64,000 bases of DNA from Thermaceae bacterium (GCA_015478585.1 JADMIM010000003.1:1-64000), one strand, 5' to 3'. Shown: positions 1-7,776, counted from the stretch's first letter. Program-made: numbers and translations. The notes: generated by a model not told the origin, from the letters alone.

Positions 1-168
1 CAGCCGAACCACCCGTTTGATCTGCGCAGCCTCGTCGGGTACGGTATCTACCGCAGCCACCTCGAAGTCGCCGTAGAGCAGGATTTCGCGTAGGGCAGTC
101 ACGGTAGCATCTTCGCGTTCGCTGCGCGCGCCACTGCCGGAAATAGTCAGGATGCCAACCCGAATCAC
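1..168 (-). CDS. moaB: MoaB/MogA-type molybdenum cofactor protein (N-terminal part, cut by window edge)
   Basis: The visible 56 codons, read from a GTG on the minus strand, begin VIRVGILTISGSG and continue through SEREDATVTALREIL. This is the N-terminal beta-strand and first helix of the MoaB/MogA fold. These enzymes adenylylate molybdopterin or act in its maturation in the cytoplasm. The normal second residue of the motif is often D (TVSDSG); here it is G. The remaining two thirds, including the GGTG motif, lie outside the window, so MoaB, MogA and CinA-like proteins cannot be separated. The start was chosen because it is the first residue of the conserved strand; no strong ribosome site is visible. 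Confidence 0.75.
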   Translation of the reverse strand, partial: MIRVGILTISGSGARSEREDATVTALREILLYGDFEVAAVDTVPDEAAQIKRVVRL

Positions 169-209
169 GAGTACCAGTCTATGCCACAGCAGTGATAGGG
201 TTTGGTTAT

Positions 210-794
210 ATGTGGCATCACCCCATATCCCTCGAGGGGCGTTATGTGCGCCTCGAGCCCCTCACCCTGGCCCATGCCGAGCCAATGCTGGCCCACTTCG
301 ATGCCGAAATGGTGCAGTACATGAGCCACGCCCCCCAGGAGCCCACTTTGGCGGCCATGCAGGGCTATATTCATTATCTGCTTGCGGCCCCAGACCGGGT
401 GAACTGGGCCATCCTGGACAAGGACACCGGTCAGATGGCCGGGCGCACTGGCTACGTGCGGGTCAACCCTGAGTATCGCTACCTCGAGACCACCACCTGG
501 ATTTTCACTGAGTTTCAGGGCGGTCAGGCCAACCCTGAGAGCAAATACCTGCTCATTCGCCATGCCTTCGAGACGCTTGGAGCCATTCGGGTGCAGTTTC
601 GCGCCGATGCCAACAATACCCGCAGTTGCCGGGCCATCGAAAAACTAGGGGCAGTGCGCGAGGGAACCTTGCGCAAAGACCAGATTTACCCCAGCGGTAT
701 AGTGCGCAGCACGGCGGTGTTCTCGATTTTAGACGAGGAATGGGCAGGGGTGAAGAAACGGCTCGAGGCCCGCCTCTATCCCACATCGGGGTAA
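210..794 (+). CDS. GNAT family N-acetyltransferase, RimJ/RimL-like
   Basis: A 194-residue protein with the layout of RimJ/RimL-type acetyltransferases. The N-terminal block LEGRYVRLEPLTLAHA is typical of the family. The C-terminal half has the acetyl-CoA-binding region (GGQANPESKYLLIRHAFE) followed by ADANNTRSCRAIEKLGA and REGTLRK, where the Asn/Ser-containing helix contacts CoA. The family acetylates N-terminal amines of proteins or small amines; the substrate here is unknown. A GTG at 192 would add six residues (MIGFGY), but the ATG at 210 fits the family start better. A strong hairpin terminator follows immediately. The gene stands alone and is divergent from moaB. Confidence 0.8.
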   Translation: MWHHPISLEGRYVRLEPLTLAHAEPMLAHFDAEMVQYMSHAPQEPTLAAMQGYIHYLLAAPDRVNWAILDKDTGQMAGRTGYVRVNPEYRYLETTTWIFTEFQGGQANPESKYLLIRHAFETLGAIRVQFRADANNTRSCRAIEKLGAVREGTLRKDQIYPSGIVRSTAVFSILDEEWAGVKKRLEARLYPTSG

Positions 795-796
795 TG

Positions 797-829
797 AAAA
801 TATCGGGGTGGGCTTCACCCCGATATTTT
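797..829 (+). terminator. Hairpin terminator after the acetyltransferase gene
   Basis: A perfect 14-bp stem, AAAATATCGGGGTG paired with CACCCCGATATTTT, with a five-base loop, starts three bases after the acetyltransferase stop codon. The right arm ends in TTTT, so it can terminate plus-strand transcription; the A-rich left arm lets it act in the other direction as well. Confidence 0.75.
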
Positions 830-836
830 GCCTCCC

Positions 837-940
837 ATCGCGGTTCTCTGAATTTTGCCGCCGGGTGCGGCGGCAAAATTTCAGACCGGCATAGCAAATA
901 TACTCGAGCCATCCCAAGGCTCTTTCCGAAAACTGCTCTA
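837..940. mobile_element. MITE-like element A, copy 1
   Basis: About 104 bp beginning ATCGCGGTTCTCTGA and ending GAAAACTGCTCTA. The ends are imperfect inverted repeats of each other (TATCGCGGTT against TAGAGCGGTT). Inside lies a palindrome, TTTTGCCGCC...GGCGGCAAAA. Four further full-size or shortened copies occur in the window (9741, 40932, 42046, 62384). There is no reading frame in it, so it would be non-autonomous. It sits between the acetyltransferase terminator and tRNA-Arg. Confidence 0.65.
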
Positions 941-943
941 GCT

Positions 944-1019
944 TGGCGGCCCTGGTAGGAATCGAACCCACGACTTTCCGCTTAGAAGGCGGGTGCTCTA
1001 TCCACTGAGCTACAGGGCC
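944..1019 (-). tRNA. tRNA-Arg (anticodon TCT)
   Basis: On the minus strand the 76 bases fold as a cloverleaf: acceptor GGCCCTG pairing with CAGGGCC, D-arm GCTCAGTGGATAGAGC, anticodon loop CTTCTAA with anticodon TCT, and T-arm GTGGGTTCGATTCCTAC. The terminal CCA is encoded. TCT reads AGA and AGG codons, so this is tRNA-Arg. The top pair of the anticodon stem is a mismatch (C-A), a small irregularity. It is transcribed away from rpmH. Confidence 0.95.
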
Positions 1020-1156
1020 AAGCCAAGGCAGTATAGCGCCCAGAACGAGGTTTAGCAATGCCGAGGGTAGGGCATAAAGAGCCGAGAACCAAAGGCTTTT
1101 TTGACCCTTGGCGCTCGGCGCTGGCCCCCTTGCTTTTCCAAAGACGGGCCATGTGC

Positions 1157-1188
1157 TACACTCTGAGGGTTGCCTGACCTCGGTCAGG
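1157..1188 (+). promoter_or_regulatory. Putative rpmH -10 box and leader hairpin
   Basis: A TACACT hexamer (1157-1162) suits a -10 box, with a weak TTTCCA 16 bp upstream. Ten bases further on, CCTGACC (1173-1179) and GGTCAGG (1182-1188) form a 7-bp hairpin in the predicted leader of rpmH, followed by an A/T stretch. It might influence L34 expression; this is inference from position only. Confidence 0.4.
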
Positions 1189-1225
1189 GTAAATTTTCCT
1201 GGCCTAGCCCAGTTCTGGAGGAATC

Positions 1226-1384
1226 ATGAAACGCACCTGGCAACCCAACAAGCGCAAGCGGGCCAAAACCCACGGCTTCCGCGCCCGTATGAAAACCGCC
1301 GATGGCCGCAAAGTGCTGGCCCGCCGCCGCGCCAAAGGCCGCGCCAGCCTGAGTGTTTCCACCGAGAAGCATCTCAATCGCTAA
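1226..1384 (+). CDS. rpmH: 50S ribosomal protein L34
   Basis: A 52-residue, very basic protein starting [19 protein letters not shown], the invariant L34 opening, and ending in a short tail STEKHLNR. L34 binds 23S rRNA in the large subunit. A good ribosome site, TGGAGGAATC, lies just before the ATG. Transcription seems to end at a hairpin 18 bases downstream, before rnpA. In Thermus thermophilus the rnpA reading frame overlaps rpmH; here the two genes are separate. Confidence 0.97.
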   Translation: MKRTWQPNKRKRAKTHGFRARMKTADGRKVLARRRAKGRASLSVSTEKHLNR

Positions 1385-1401
1385 CCTGGCTGAGCGAACG
1401 T

Positions 1402-1427
1402 TCCTCCCCGCCTAGGGGAGGATTTTT
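1402..1427 (+). terminator. Terminator between rpmH and rnpA
   Basis: TCCTCCCC pairs with GGGGAGGA around a short loop and is followed by TTTTTATA, a standard intrinsic terminator. It implies that part or all of rpmH transcription stops before rnpA. Confidence 0.75.
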
Positions 1428-1430
1428 ATA

Positions 1431-1523
1431 GGGAAAGGAAGGTGAAAAGGTCAAAAGGGTAAAAGGTGAAAAGTTGTCACCTTGACCCCACTTTTGACCT
1501 TTTACCTTTTCCACTTTTTACCC
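1431..1523. repeat. Long purine/pyrimidine hairpin (repeat D) abutting rnpA
   Basis: A purine-rich arm made of units such as GGTGAAAAGGTCAAAAGG is followed by a pyrimidine-rich arm made of CTTTTGACCTTTTACC units. The two arms pair over roughly 35 bases with some mismatches around a loop of about 18. The right arm runs straight into the presumed rnpA start codon, so rnpA has no normal ribosome site. A second element of the same design lies at 63892-63973. Confidence 0.6.
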
Positions 1524-1853
1524 ATGCCCTTCTCCTCTCTCAAAGGTGAAAAAGCCTTTCAGCGCATCCGCTCAGGCCGCGCCGGACGGGGCAAACTGGT
1601 TTCGGTGCGCTGGTTTCCCTTACGGCCCAGCGTGCAAAACCCGGTACGGATTGGCATCGTGGTTTCCAAAAAGGTGGGCAAGGCGGTGGTGCGCAACACG
1701 GTTCGCCGCCGCCTACGGGAAATACTGCGCCGGATGTATCTGCCGCCTTGTGAAGCGGTCATCGTGGCCCAGCCCGAAGCTGCGACGGCTACCTACTGGG
1801 AGTTACTACGGGACTTGGGCCATGCCCTAAAAAAGAGTGGGCTGGTACAATAG
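1524..1853 (+). CDS. rnpA: Ribonuclease P protein component
   Basis: A 109-residue basic protein. It has the RnpA opening LKGEKAFQRIRSGRAG and the signature RIGIVVSKKVGKAVVRNTVRRRLRE, the RNR helix that binds the RNase P RNA. The protein aids cleavage of 5' leaders from tRNA precursors. The ATG at 1524 gives the expected N-terminus; a TTG at 1482 in the same frame would add residues from the repeat. No Shine-Dalgarno site precedes 1524, because repeat D occupies that position. A yidD gene follows after 53 bases, the usual neighbour. Confidence 0.93.
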   Translation: MPFSSLKGEKAFQRIRSGRAGRGKLVSVRWFPLRPSVQNPVRIGIVVSKKVGKAVVRNTVRRRLREILRRMYLPPCEAVIVAQPEAATATYWELLRDLGHALKKSGLVQ

Positions 1854-1906
1854 CGCGGGTTGGTTTGCTCTACCCTTGGGCAAGACCTTAGAGAGTGACG
1901 ATTGAA

Positions 1907-2158
1907 ATGAAACAACTGTTGATGGGAGGAGTCCGCTTCTACCGGCGTTTTATTTCGCCACTGAAGCCGCCTACCTGTCGTTTTTACCCGACCTGTAGCT
2001 GCTATGCCCTCGAGGCTTTAGAGCGTCACGGAGCCCTGTGGGGCAGCTACTTGGCGTTGGTCAGGCTTTTGAAGTGTCACCCTTTTCACCCTGGCGGGCT
2101 CGATTATGTACCCAGTGAGCGCCCCAGGGTTCGCTGGAACCCCCTAGATAGCCACTAG
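1907..2158 (+). CDS. yidD: Membrane protein insertion efficiency factor YidD
   Basis: An 83-residue protein with the YidD pattern: [33 protein letters not shown], and KCHPFHPGG. The three conserved Cys and the HPGG turn are present. YidD is a peripheral inner-membrane protein that helps YidC insert proteins. A GTG at 1895 would add four residues; the ATG at 1907 matches the family better. It lies between rnpA and yidC, its standard context. Confidence 0.92.
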   Translation: MKQLLMGGVRFYRRFISPLKPPTCRFYPTCSCYALEALERHGALWGSYLALVRLLKCHPFHPGGLDYVPSERPRVRWNPLDSH

Positions 2159-2173
2159 CAGATGGAGGAATGA

Positions 2174-3550
2174 ATGAAACGTTGGTTGTGGTTGGTAAGT
2201 CTGGCTGTTTTCTTGGCTCCTGCCTTCGCCCTCAAGCCGGAGTGGCGACAAGTAGACGTAAACGCTGACGGCAAGGCGGAGCAGGTAGCAGTCACCAACC
2301 TCGCTGACATCGCTTTCAATACCCAGGGTCAGATTGTCGGCTGGTATGTGAAAACTACCAGGGCTCAAGATTTCAAAGGCAACTATAGCCGGGCCGCCAA
2401 CCTGGTCAAGACCGGGGTGGTATTGCCGGGAACCCTCTCTGACTTCAAGCCGGACAAGTCGGAGTTTATTCGCAGCGATTCTACCGACCCCAACGCCGAC
2501 TTCATCGCCCGCTTTACCCAGGGCGCGACCGTGCTTACTTATTCCATCCATCCCCGCTTTCTAACCATTGATGTGAACGTGAAAACCCCCACTGCCCGTA
2601 CCTTGACCTGGACCGGGATTGACAACTCGAGCAGCCCCACTACCAAATGGCTCGCCAGTGGGGGCAGCCAGCCCGCCAGCACCGGCAGTGGTTCCGCCAC
2701 TTACGTCTCCTGGCAGACCCAGCCCAAGGCGGGTTTTGCTATGGTCATCCGCCCGACCACCCCCACCAATATCAAGATGAACCTCGTCAGCGGGGCGGGA
2801 GTGGCCGAGGTCAGCGTTCCCGCAGGGGGGCTCAACCTCAAGGTCTATGGTGGAGCCAACGAGCTGGTGCGCCTACATGTCGAGCGCTTTTATGACCTGC
2901 CAGGACTGTTTCAGCCCAATATCTGGGGACAGATTTCGTTGGGGATGCTGTGGGTCTTGGAGGAATCGCACAAGATTGCTGGGGGAAGCTGGGTGCTGGC
3001 CATCGTCATCGTGACGATTTTGCTGCGCCTGTTGATGTGGCCCCTGATGCACCAGCAGTACAAGAGCATGGCTGAGATGCAGAAAATTCAGCCCTTGATG
3101 AAGAAAATCCAGGAGAAGTACAAGGACAACAAGGAAAAGCAGCAAGAAGAGACCATGAAGCTCTACCAGGAGCATAAAATCAACCCTCTGGCGGGATGCT
3201 TGCCGCTGGTGCTTCAGATGCCCATTCTTTTCTTGATGTACCGCATTATCGTGGGGTACGAGTTTGGGCAGGGCTTTTTGTGGGTGCCTGACCTGGCCCT
3301 GCCCGACCCCATCTACATCCTGCCGGTGCTTTACATTCTGGTATTGCTGGCCTCGACCTGGCTTTCCTCGGCTGGAAACCGCGACTCCCTGCGGCAGGGC
3401 ATCCTGATGAACTTGGTGTTTGCCTTCCTGCTTTTCAGTTTTCCCGCCGGGGTTACGCTTTACTGGGTGCTCTCGACGCTAATTAGCGTGGGGCAGCAGT
3501 GGCTGATCAACCGCAGCCTGGGCATCAAGATGGCTCCAGCCAAGAGCTGA
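2174..3550 (+). CDS. yidC: Membrane protein insertase YidC/Oxa1
   Basis: 458 residues. Residues 1-19 form a signal or first membrane segment ending AFA. Residues 20-245 are a periplasmic domain, shorter than in proteobacteria. The conserved Oxa1 core follows: a membrane helix with Arg near residue 285 (TILLRLLMWPLMHQQY), a charged cytoplasmic hairpin (IQPLMKKIQEKYKDNKEKQQ), then the stretch HKINPLAGCLPLVLQMPILF and further helices ending around residue 445. The Arg in the hydrophilic groove is the residue known to be important in this family. The start follows a TGGAGGAATGA site. A hairpin terminator lies 25 bases after the stop. Confidence 0.96.
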   Translation: MKRWLWLVSLAVFLAPAFALKPEWRQVDVNADGKAEQVAVTNLADIAFNTQGQIVGWYVKTTRAQDFKGNYSRAANLVKTGVVLPGTLSDFKPDKSEFIRSDSTDPNADFIARFTQGATVLTYSIHPRFLTIDVNVKTPTARTLTWTGIDNSSSPTTKWLASGGSQPASTGSGSATYVSWQTQPKAGFAMVIRPTTPTNIKMNLVSGAGVAEVSVPAGGLNLKVYGGANELVRLHVERFYDLPGLFQPNIWGQISLGMLWVLEESHKIAGGSWVLAIVIVTILLRLLMWPLMHQQYKSMAEMQKIQPLMKKIQEKYKDNKEKQQEETMKLYQEHKINPLAGCLPLVLQMPILFLMYRIIVGYEFGQGFLWVPDLALPDPIYILPVLYILVLLASTWLSSAGNRDSLRQGILMNLVFAFLLFSFPAGVTLYWVLSTLISVGQQWLINRSLGIKMAPAKS

Positions 3551-3574
3551 GTTCACCAACCCGTCTCCAACCAA

Positions 3575-3605
3575 CCTCGAGCCGATTTTGGGCTCGAGGT
3601 GTTTC
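3575..3605 (+). terminator. Terminator after yidC
   Basis: CCTCGAGCC (3575-3583) pairs perfectly with GGCTCGAGG (3591-3599) and is followed by TGTTTCT. Both arms are built on the abundant CTCGAG hexamer. It likely separates yidC transcription from khpB. Confidence 0.65.
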
Positions 3606-3768
3606 TATCACGGTTTCCGTCATACCGGCCGCAAAAACCGCCCTTGTAGGAGGTGTTCGCAGGTATCGTCTGGTGGTCACCCCACCCCGACTTTGGTAGC
3701 CACTTTTATCTACAGGCTATGTTTACGGCGTATTTCCCAGCCGCATAAAAGGCCAAAATACAATAAGC

Positions 3769-3786
3769 TATAATTGGACGACAAAT
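3769..3786 (+). promoter_or_regulatory. -10 box just upstream of khpB
   Basis: A perfect TATAAT occupies 3769-3774, only 12 bases before the khpB ATG. The start of transcription would fall within about five bases of the start codon, giving a nearly leaderless message. No clear -35 element is seen. Leaderless transcripts are common in Deinococcus-Thermus. Confidence 0.5.
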
Positions 3787-4404
3787 ATGGAAGACAAGAA
3801 GCGTGGGCTGGACGATTTGCTAAGCGATTTGGGGATTGGCGAGAACGAAACCGCACCCGAATTCGTGCTGAAGGAGGAGGGAGAAGCACCCGTAGTCACT
3901 CCCACGGCCCAAGACCCCAAGACGGCTCTAGAACACTTTATGGTGGGGCTACTGATGCGCCTGGATCCGGCCTACTCGGTGGATATTCGCCAGGATGGAG
4001 ACCTCTTTCACACCGAGATTCTGGGCGGTGATTTAGGACGAGCGATTGGGCGCGAAGGCAAAACCCTACAAAGCCTCGAGTTTATCGCCAACGTGGCGAT
4101 GGCAAAGCAATTTGGCTCGGCTTACCGGGTGGTGCTGGATGCCGCAGGCTATCGCCGCCGCAACGAGGATCGCATCAAGCGAATGGCCATGGACGCGGTA
4201 CTTCAGGTCGAGGTCAGTGGACAGGAAGTCGAGCTTCCGGCCATGCGGGCCTCCGAACGCCGAATGATTCACGTGTTGCTCAAACAGCACGAAAAAGTCA
4301 CCACCTATTCGGTGGGCGAGGGCGAAGAGCGGCACGTAATTGTTTCACCTCGAGACCCCAACAATCCCCCAGTCCCTGCTGCGGAGCCCGGTGGGGAAGA
4401 GTGA
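3787..4404 (+). CDS. khpB: RNA-binding protein KhpB/Jag (KH and R3H domains)
   Basis: 205 residues. The N-terminal 40 residues are acidic and probably a reduced Jag-N segment. A KH domain follows, containing the loop GRAIGREGKTLQSLE near residue 85, then an R3H domain with the expected Arg and His spacing (RASERRMIHVLLKQH). The protein binds RNA in the cytoplasm, and homologues affect cell division and envelope synthesis in Gram-positives. Position after yidC is the classical arrangement. No Shine-Dalgarno site is visible, which fits the near-leaderless promoter. Confidence 0.9.
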   Translation: MEDKKRGLDDLLSDLGIGENETAPEFVLKEEGEAPVVTPTAQDPKTALEHFMVGLLMRLDPAYSVDIRQDGDLFHTEILGGDLGRAIGREGKTLQSLEFIANVAMAKQFGSAYRVVLDAAGYRRRNEDRIKRMAMDAVLQVEVSGQEVELPAMRASERRMIHVLLKQHEKVTTYSVGEGEERHVIVSPRDPNNPPVPAAEPGGEE

Positions 4405-4447
4405 ACCATTGGCGGTTTAGGGCCAACCCTTTAGTGTAGAGGCTTGG

Positions 4448-4511
4448 TCGCAAGCCGCAGGTCAGAAACGAGGCTTTCGATGTGCGACCTGAGGCAGTTG
4501 TTTACGGTGAA
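4448..4511. repeat. Repeat E, copy 1, upstream of prmC
   Basis: Opens with TCGCAAG and ends ACCTGAGGCAGTTGTTTACG(GT). The final 22 bases (4487-4508) recur at 9886-9907 with two differences. Both copies lie a short distance before a start codon (26 and 13 bases). GCAGGTC and GACCTG inside this copy can pair. The function is unknown. Confidence 0.45.
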
Positions 4512-4533
4512 CTGTAATTAGCCCAAATGTTCT

Positions 4534-5400
4534 ATGACTCGTCTGGAGTTGCTTCGTGAGCTGCAAGGCCGCCTGGAGCGGGCCGGTAAGCCAGGGCTCG
4601 AGGCACGGTTCATCCTGGCCCACATTACCCATACCGACCCCAACACCCTGGCTGCCAGCCTCTTTCAAGCGGTTTCTTCCGACGTAGCCGAAGCTGCCCA
4701 GGCCATGGTGGGGGTGCGAATTTCGGGGTATCCCCTACAGCTTTTGCTGGGCGAGACCGAGTTTTTCGGGCTCAGGCTAAAGGTTAGGGGAGGGGTGTTG
4801 ATTCCCCGGCCCGAGACCGAAGGGTTGGTGGAGCGGGCGCTCGAGCTAATTAGGGGTCAAGACGATGGAATCAGGGTTGTGGACGTGGGTACGGGCAGTG
4901 GGGCCATCGCTTTAGCGCTCAAACATATGCGTCCGAGCTGGCAGATTTGGGCTACCGATATCAAGGCCCAAGCCATCGCTCTGGCCCAAGAAAACGCCCT
5001 CGAGCACGGCCTGGAGATACAGCTTATGCAGGCCCCCTATACCGCCAACTTGCGTGACGTGGACTTGGTGGTTTCCAACCCGCCCTATCTGCCCGATGAA
5101 TACCGCGACGAGGCTCCGCCGGAGCTGGCCTACGAAGACCCCGACGCACTGTACTCCGGCTACGACGGTCTGGATATGCCGCGCGAGCTGCTCAACCAGG
5201 CCTGGCACTCGCTAAAGCCCGGAGGATGGCTGGCCCTCGAGCTTTCCCCTTTCAATATCTACGATCTGCTCGAGGCAGCCCTTGCCCAGGGCTGGAAACA
5301 GACCCAGATTCACTTCGACCTGACCCAGCAGTCACGCTATCTGGTCGCCCAAAAACCCTGGCCTGAGGAGCCCGACGAAGCTGTGCTGGCCGAGGAATGA
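4534..5400 (+). CDS. prmC: Peptide chain release factor N5-glutamine methyltransferase
   Basis: 288 residues, the normal PrmC length. An N-terminal helical domain (about 1-80) recognises the release factor. The methyltransferase domain has the SAM-binding strand VVDVGTGSGAIALAL near residue 115 and the catalytic NPPY at 182-185, which positions the Gln amide. It methylates the GGQ motif of RF1 and RF2. Nearby KhpB, YidC and RnpA do not share a pathway with it, and it probably has its own promoter within repeat E. A 250-bp repeat tract separates it from the next gene. Confidence 0.93.
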   Translation: MTRLELLRELQGRLERAGKPGLEARFILAHITHTDPNTLAASLFQAVSSDVAEAAQAMVGVRISGYPLQLLLGETEFFGLRLKVRGGVLIPRPETEGLVERALELIRGQDDGIRVVDVGTGSGAIALALKHMRPSWQIWATDIKAQAIALAQENALEHGLEIQLMQAPYTANLRDVDLVVSNPPYLPDEYRDEAPPELAYEDPDALYSGYDGLDMPRELLNQAWHSLKPGGWLALELSPFNIYDLLEAALAQGWKQTQIHFDLTQQSRYLVAQKPWPEEPDEAVLAEE

Positions 5401-5640
5401 GAGCAGAGAACTGGTCTAACGTCGAATGACTAACGCCGAAGGCCGAAAACTGAAAGCTAAAGGCACAAAAACCTAAAAACACAAACCACGTCCCAGACGG
5501 CGTTTCTTGATAGAGGAATTATGCCGTCCTGGTGTAGCTTTTGACTCTTTGGCAGTTTTCCTTTAGTTGTTGGCGTTAGACGTTCGACGTTGGGTGTTTA
5601 GCTCTCCGCCCTCTGCCCGCAGTGTCCGGCCTTGAGCGCT
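5401..5640. repeat. Large hairpin: repeat B core inside repeat C arms
   Basis: The left arm (5401-5483) has units such as CTAACGCCGAAGGCCGAAAA and GAAAGCTAAAGGC. The right arm (5542-5640) is roughly its reverse complement (GGCGTTAGACGTTCGACGTT). Between them at 5484-5541, on the minus strand, is a core also found at 13287, 27207 and 51598; it reads CTACACCAGGACGGC...GCCGTCTGGGACG and can form a hairpin. The whole unit is about 240 bp and noncoding. Confidence 0.6.
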
Positions 5641-5653
5641 GGACGTTAGACTA

Positions 5654-6436
5654 ATGAGTATGGACTTACAGCCCTATCTCGAGACCGCGCTGGACGCTGC
5701 TTATCTGGCTAAAGGCATCCATCAGTATTACCAGGAAAAAGGCTTCACCCAGAGCAGTAAATCCACCCCCACCGACCTGGTGACCCAGGCCGACCGGGAG
5801 TCGGAAACGGCTATCCGGGAGCTGATTGCCTCGAGGTTTCCGGGTCAGGGGGTGCTGGGCGAAGAAGAAGGCCAGCAGGGTGAGGGGGAGTTTCGCTGGA
5901 TTGTAGACCCCCTCGACGGCACCGTGAACTATGCCCACGGCTTTCCCTTTTACGCCGTGAGCATCGCTTTGGAGGTGCGTGCCCAACTCGAGCTGGGGGT
6001 AATTCTGGACACCGCCAGAAGTGAGTTGTTCACCGCTACCAGGGGTGGAGGAGCCTACATGAACGGGCGGCCCCTCCAGGTCTCGAGGCAGGACACCTTG
6101 CTGGGAAGCCTGCTGGCTACTGGCTTTCCCTACGATGTCAACAAGGATGCAGAAAACCTCACCTATTTCCAGCGAGCACTCGCCAAGGGCCTGACTGTGC
6201 GCCGTCCGGGGGCGGCAGCGTTGGACTTGGCCTATGTGGCGGCAGGGCGGCTGGAGGGCTTTTGGGAGGTCAAGCTCAACGCCTGGGACGTGGCGGCGGG
6301 CTGGCTGCTGGTGCAGGAGGCTGGAGGACAGGTCACGGGGATACAGGGCGAGCCCTACCAGCTCGAGAGCCGCTATCTGGTGGCCTCCAACCGCCTCATC
6401 CATGCGCAGTTGCTCGACACCATTCATGGCAGGTAA
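5654..6436 (+). CDS. suhB: Inositol monophosphatase family protein
   Basis: 260 residues with the full set of metal-binding motifs of the inositol-phosphatase fold: GEEEG near residue 75, WIVDPLDGTVNYAHG from residue 82, and the distal AWDVAAGWLLVQEAGG. These Asp and Glu residues bind three magnesium ions. Likely substrates are inositol-1-phosphate or other sugar phosphates; SuhB-type members also affect RNA processing. Some members are fructose-1,6-bisphosphatases or PAP phosphatases, which the sequence does not exclude. purD begins 24 bases downstream, so co-transcription is likely. Confidence 0.88.
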   Translation: MSMDLQPYLETALDAAYLAKGIHQYYQEKGFTQSSKSTPTDLVTQADRESETAIRELIASRFPGQGVLGEEEGQQGEGEFRWIVDPLDGTVNYAHGFPFYAVSIALEVRAQLELGVILDTARSELFTATRGGGAYMNGRPLQVSRQDTLLGSLLATGFPYDVNKDAENLTYFQRALAKGLTVRRPGAAALDLAYVAAGRLEGFWEVKLNAWDVAAGWLLVQEAGGQVTGIQGEPYQLESRYLVASNRLIHAQLLDTIHGR

Positions 6437-6460
6437 AACCCTGCCGGGTAGAATGACCGC

Positions 6461-7702
6461 GTGAAAGTTTTGTTGGTAGGTTCCGGGGGTCGTGAGCACG
6501 CCCTGTGCTGGAAGGCGGCCCAGTCCCCCTTGGTGAGCAAACTCTATGCCGCACCCGGCAATCCCGGCATGGCCGAGTTGGCCGAACTGGTTCCCTGGGA
6601 TGGAAACATCGCCTATCTGGCCGACTGGGCCTTCCAGGAGGGCATCGAGCTGACCCTGGTGGGGCCAGAAGGCCCGCTGGTCGAAGGAATAGCCGATGCC
6701 TTCGAGGCGCGGGGGCTACGGGTTTTTGGCCCGGTACAGCGTGCAGCCATGATCGAAGGCTCGAAATCCTTTGCCAAGGACTTGATGCACCGCTACGGCA
6801 TCCCTACCGCCCAGTACCGTACCTTCAGCGATGCCCTTTCCGCGCTGGAATACCTCGAGCTGACCCGCGCTCCCATCGTGGTCAAGGATTCGGGCCTGGC
6901 AGCGGGCAAGGGCGTGACGGTGGCCACTACCTTGCACCAGGCCAAGCAGGCTGCTGCCAACATCCTCTCCGGGCCGGAACCGGCTGAAATCGTGGTGGAG
7001 GAGTTTCTGAGCGGCCCCGAGGTCACGGTTTTGGCCGTGACCGACGGCCAGACCATCAGGCCACTCCTGCCCTCCCAAGACCACAAACGTCTCCAGGATG
7101 GTGACACTGGCCCCATGACCGGCGGTATGGGGGCGATTTGTCCGTATCCCCTGGAAGGGGACACCCTGGCTGAAATCGAGGAGCAAGTTTTGCGGCCCTT
7201 GGTGAGGGGCCTGCGCTCGGAAGGTATCGTCTACAAGGGCGTGATTTACGCAGGCATCATGCTTACTGGGGCCGGGCCCAAGGTCTTGGAGTTCAACGCC
7301 CGCTTTGGCGACCCCGAGGCCCAGGCTATCCTGCCGCTCTTGCAGACCGACCTGATCGAGCTGGCCCTGGCGGTGGTGGAAGGCCGTTTGGGAGAGCTCG
7401 AGCTGCGCTGGCATCCTGGAAGCTCGGCCTGTGTGGTGATGACCGCACCAGGCTACCCCGACGACCCCCACAAGGGGCTACCGCTACACCTGCCCCAACT
7501 CCCTCCCCAGCAGGTCTTGTATTTTCAGGCCGGAACCCGGCAATCGCAAGAGGGTTTGCTGACCAACGGCGGGCGGGTATTGAGCGTGGTGGGGCTGGGC
7601 AGCGATCTAGCGCAGGCCCTCGAGCGGGCCTATACAGGGGTGAAGGCGGTGCAGTTCGAGCGAGCCCAGTATCGGCGGGATATCGGGTGGAAGGTGAGAT
7701 AA
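6461..7702 (+). CDS. purD: Phosphoribosylamine-glycine ligase
   Basis: 413 residues from a GTG start. Begins VKVLLVGSGGREHALCWKA, the N-domain nucleotide-like fold. The ATP-grasp domain contains PIVVKDSGLAAGKGVTVA, and metal ligands appear in EFNARFGDPEAQ near residue 290. It joins glycine to phosphoribosylamine with ATP, the second step of purine synthesis. purN, the next pathway enzyme, is 6 kb away on the other strand, so the pathway is not clustered here. A 14-bp perfect hairpin follows. Confidence 0.96.
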   Translation: MKVLLVGSGGREHALCWKAAQSPLVSKLYAAPGNPGMAELAELVPWDGNIAYLADWAFQEGIELTLVGPEGPLVEGIADAFEARGLRVFGPVQRAAMIEGSKSFAKDLMHRYGIPTAQYRTFSDALSALEYLELTRAPIVVKDSGLAAGKGVTVATTLHQAKQAAANILSGPEPAEIVVEEFLSGPEVTVLAVTDGQTIRPLLPSQDHKRLQDGDTGPMTGGMGAICPYPLEGDTLAEIEEQVLRPLVRGLRSEGIVYKGVIYAGIMLTGAGPKVLEFNARFGDPEAQAILPLLQTDLIELALAVVEGRLGELELRWHPGSSACVVMTAPGYPDDPHKGLPLHLPQLPPQQVLYFQAGTRQSQEGLLTNGGRVLSVVGLGSDLAQALERAYTGVKAVQFERAQYRRDIGWKVR

Positions 7703-7738
7703 AGGCTCTTGGCAGTTTTCACTTACACTGCTGTAGTC

Positions 7739-7768
7739 GCATTTGGCTAGACCCGTCTAGCCAAATGC
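7739..7768. terminator. Perfect 14-bp hairpin between convergent genes
   Basis: GCATTTGGCTAGAC pairs perfectly with GTCTAGCCAAATGC around a CC loop. It lies between the ends of purD (plus) and the cytochrome gene (minus), so it may serve both. Neither flank has a U-tract, so this is not a textbook intrinsic terminator. Confidence 0.55.
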
Positions 7769-7776
7769 AGAGAGCA

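Noticed and set aside
1-5400. Possible replication origin, suggested by rpmH-rnpA-yidC gene order
   Set aside because: No cluster of DnaA boxes and no dnaA or dnaN gene is visible here.
5401-5640. CRISPR-like array suggested by repeated short words
   Set aside because: Units are short, variable and arranged as inverted arms; there are no constant repeats with unique spacers and no cas genes.
5666-6499. A 277-codon frame on the minus strand opposite the inositol-phosphatase gene
   Set aside because: It mirrors the codon pattern of the real gene and has no family features.
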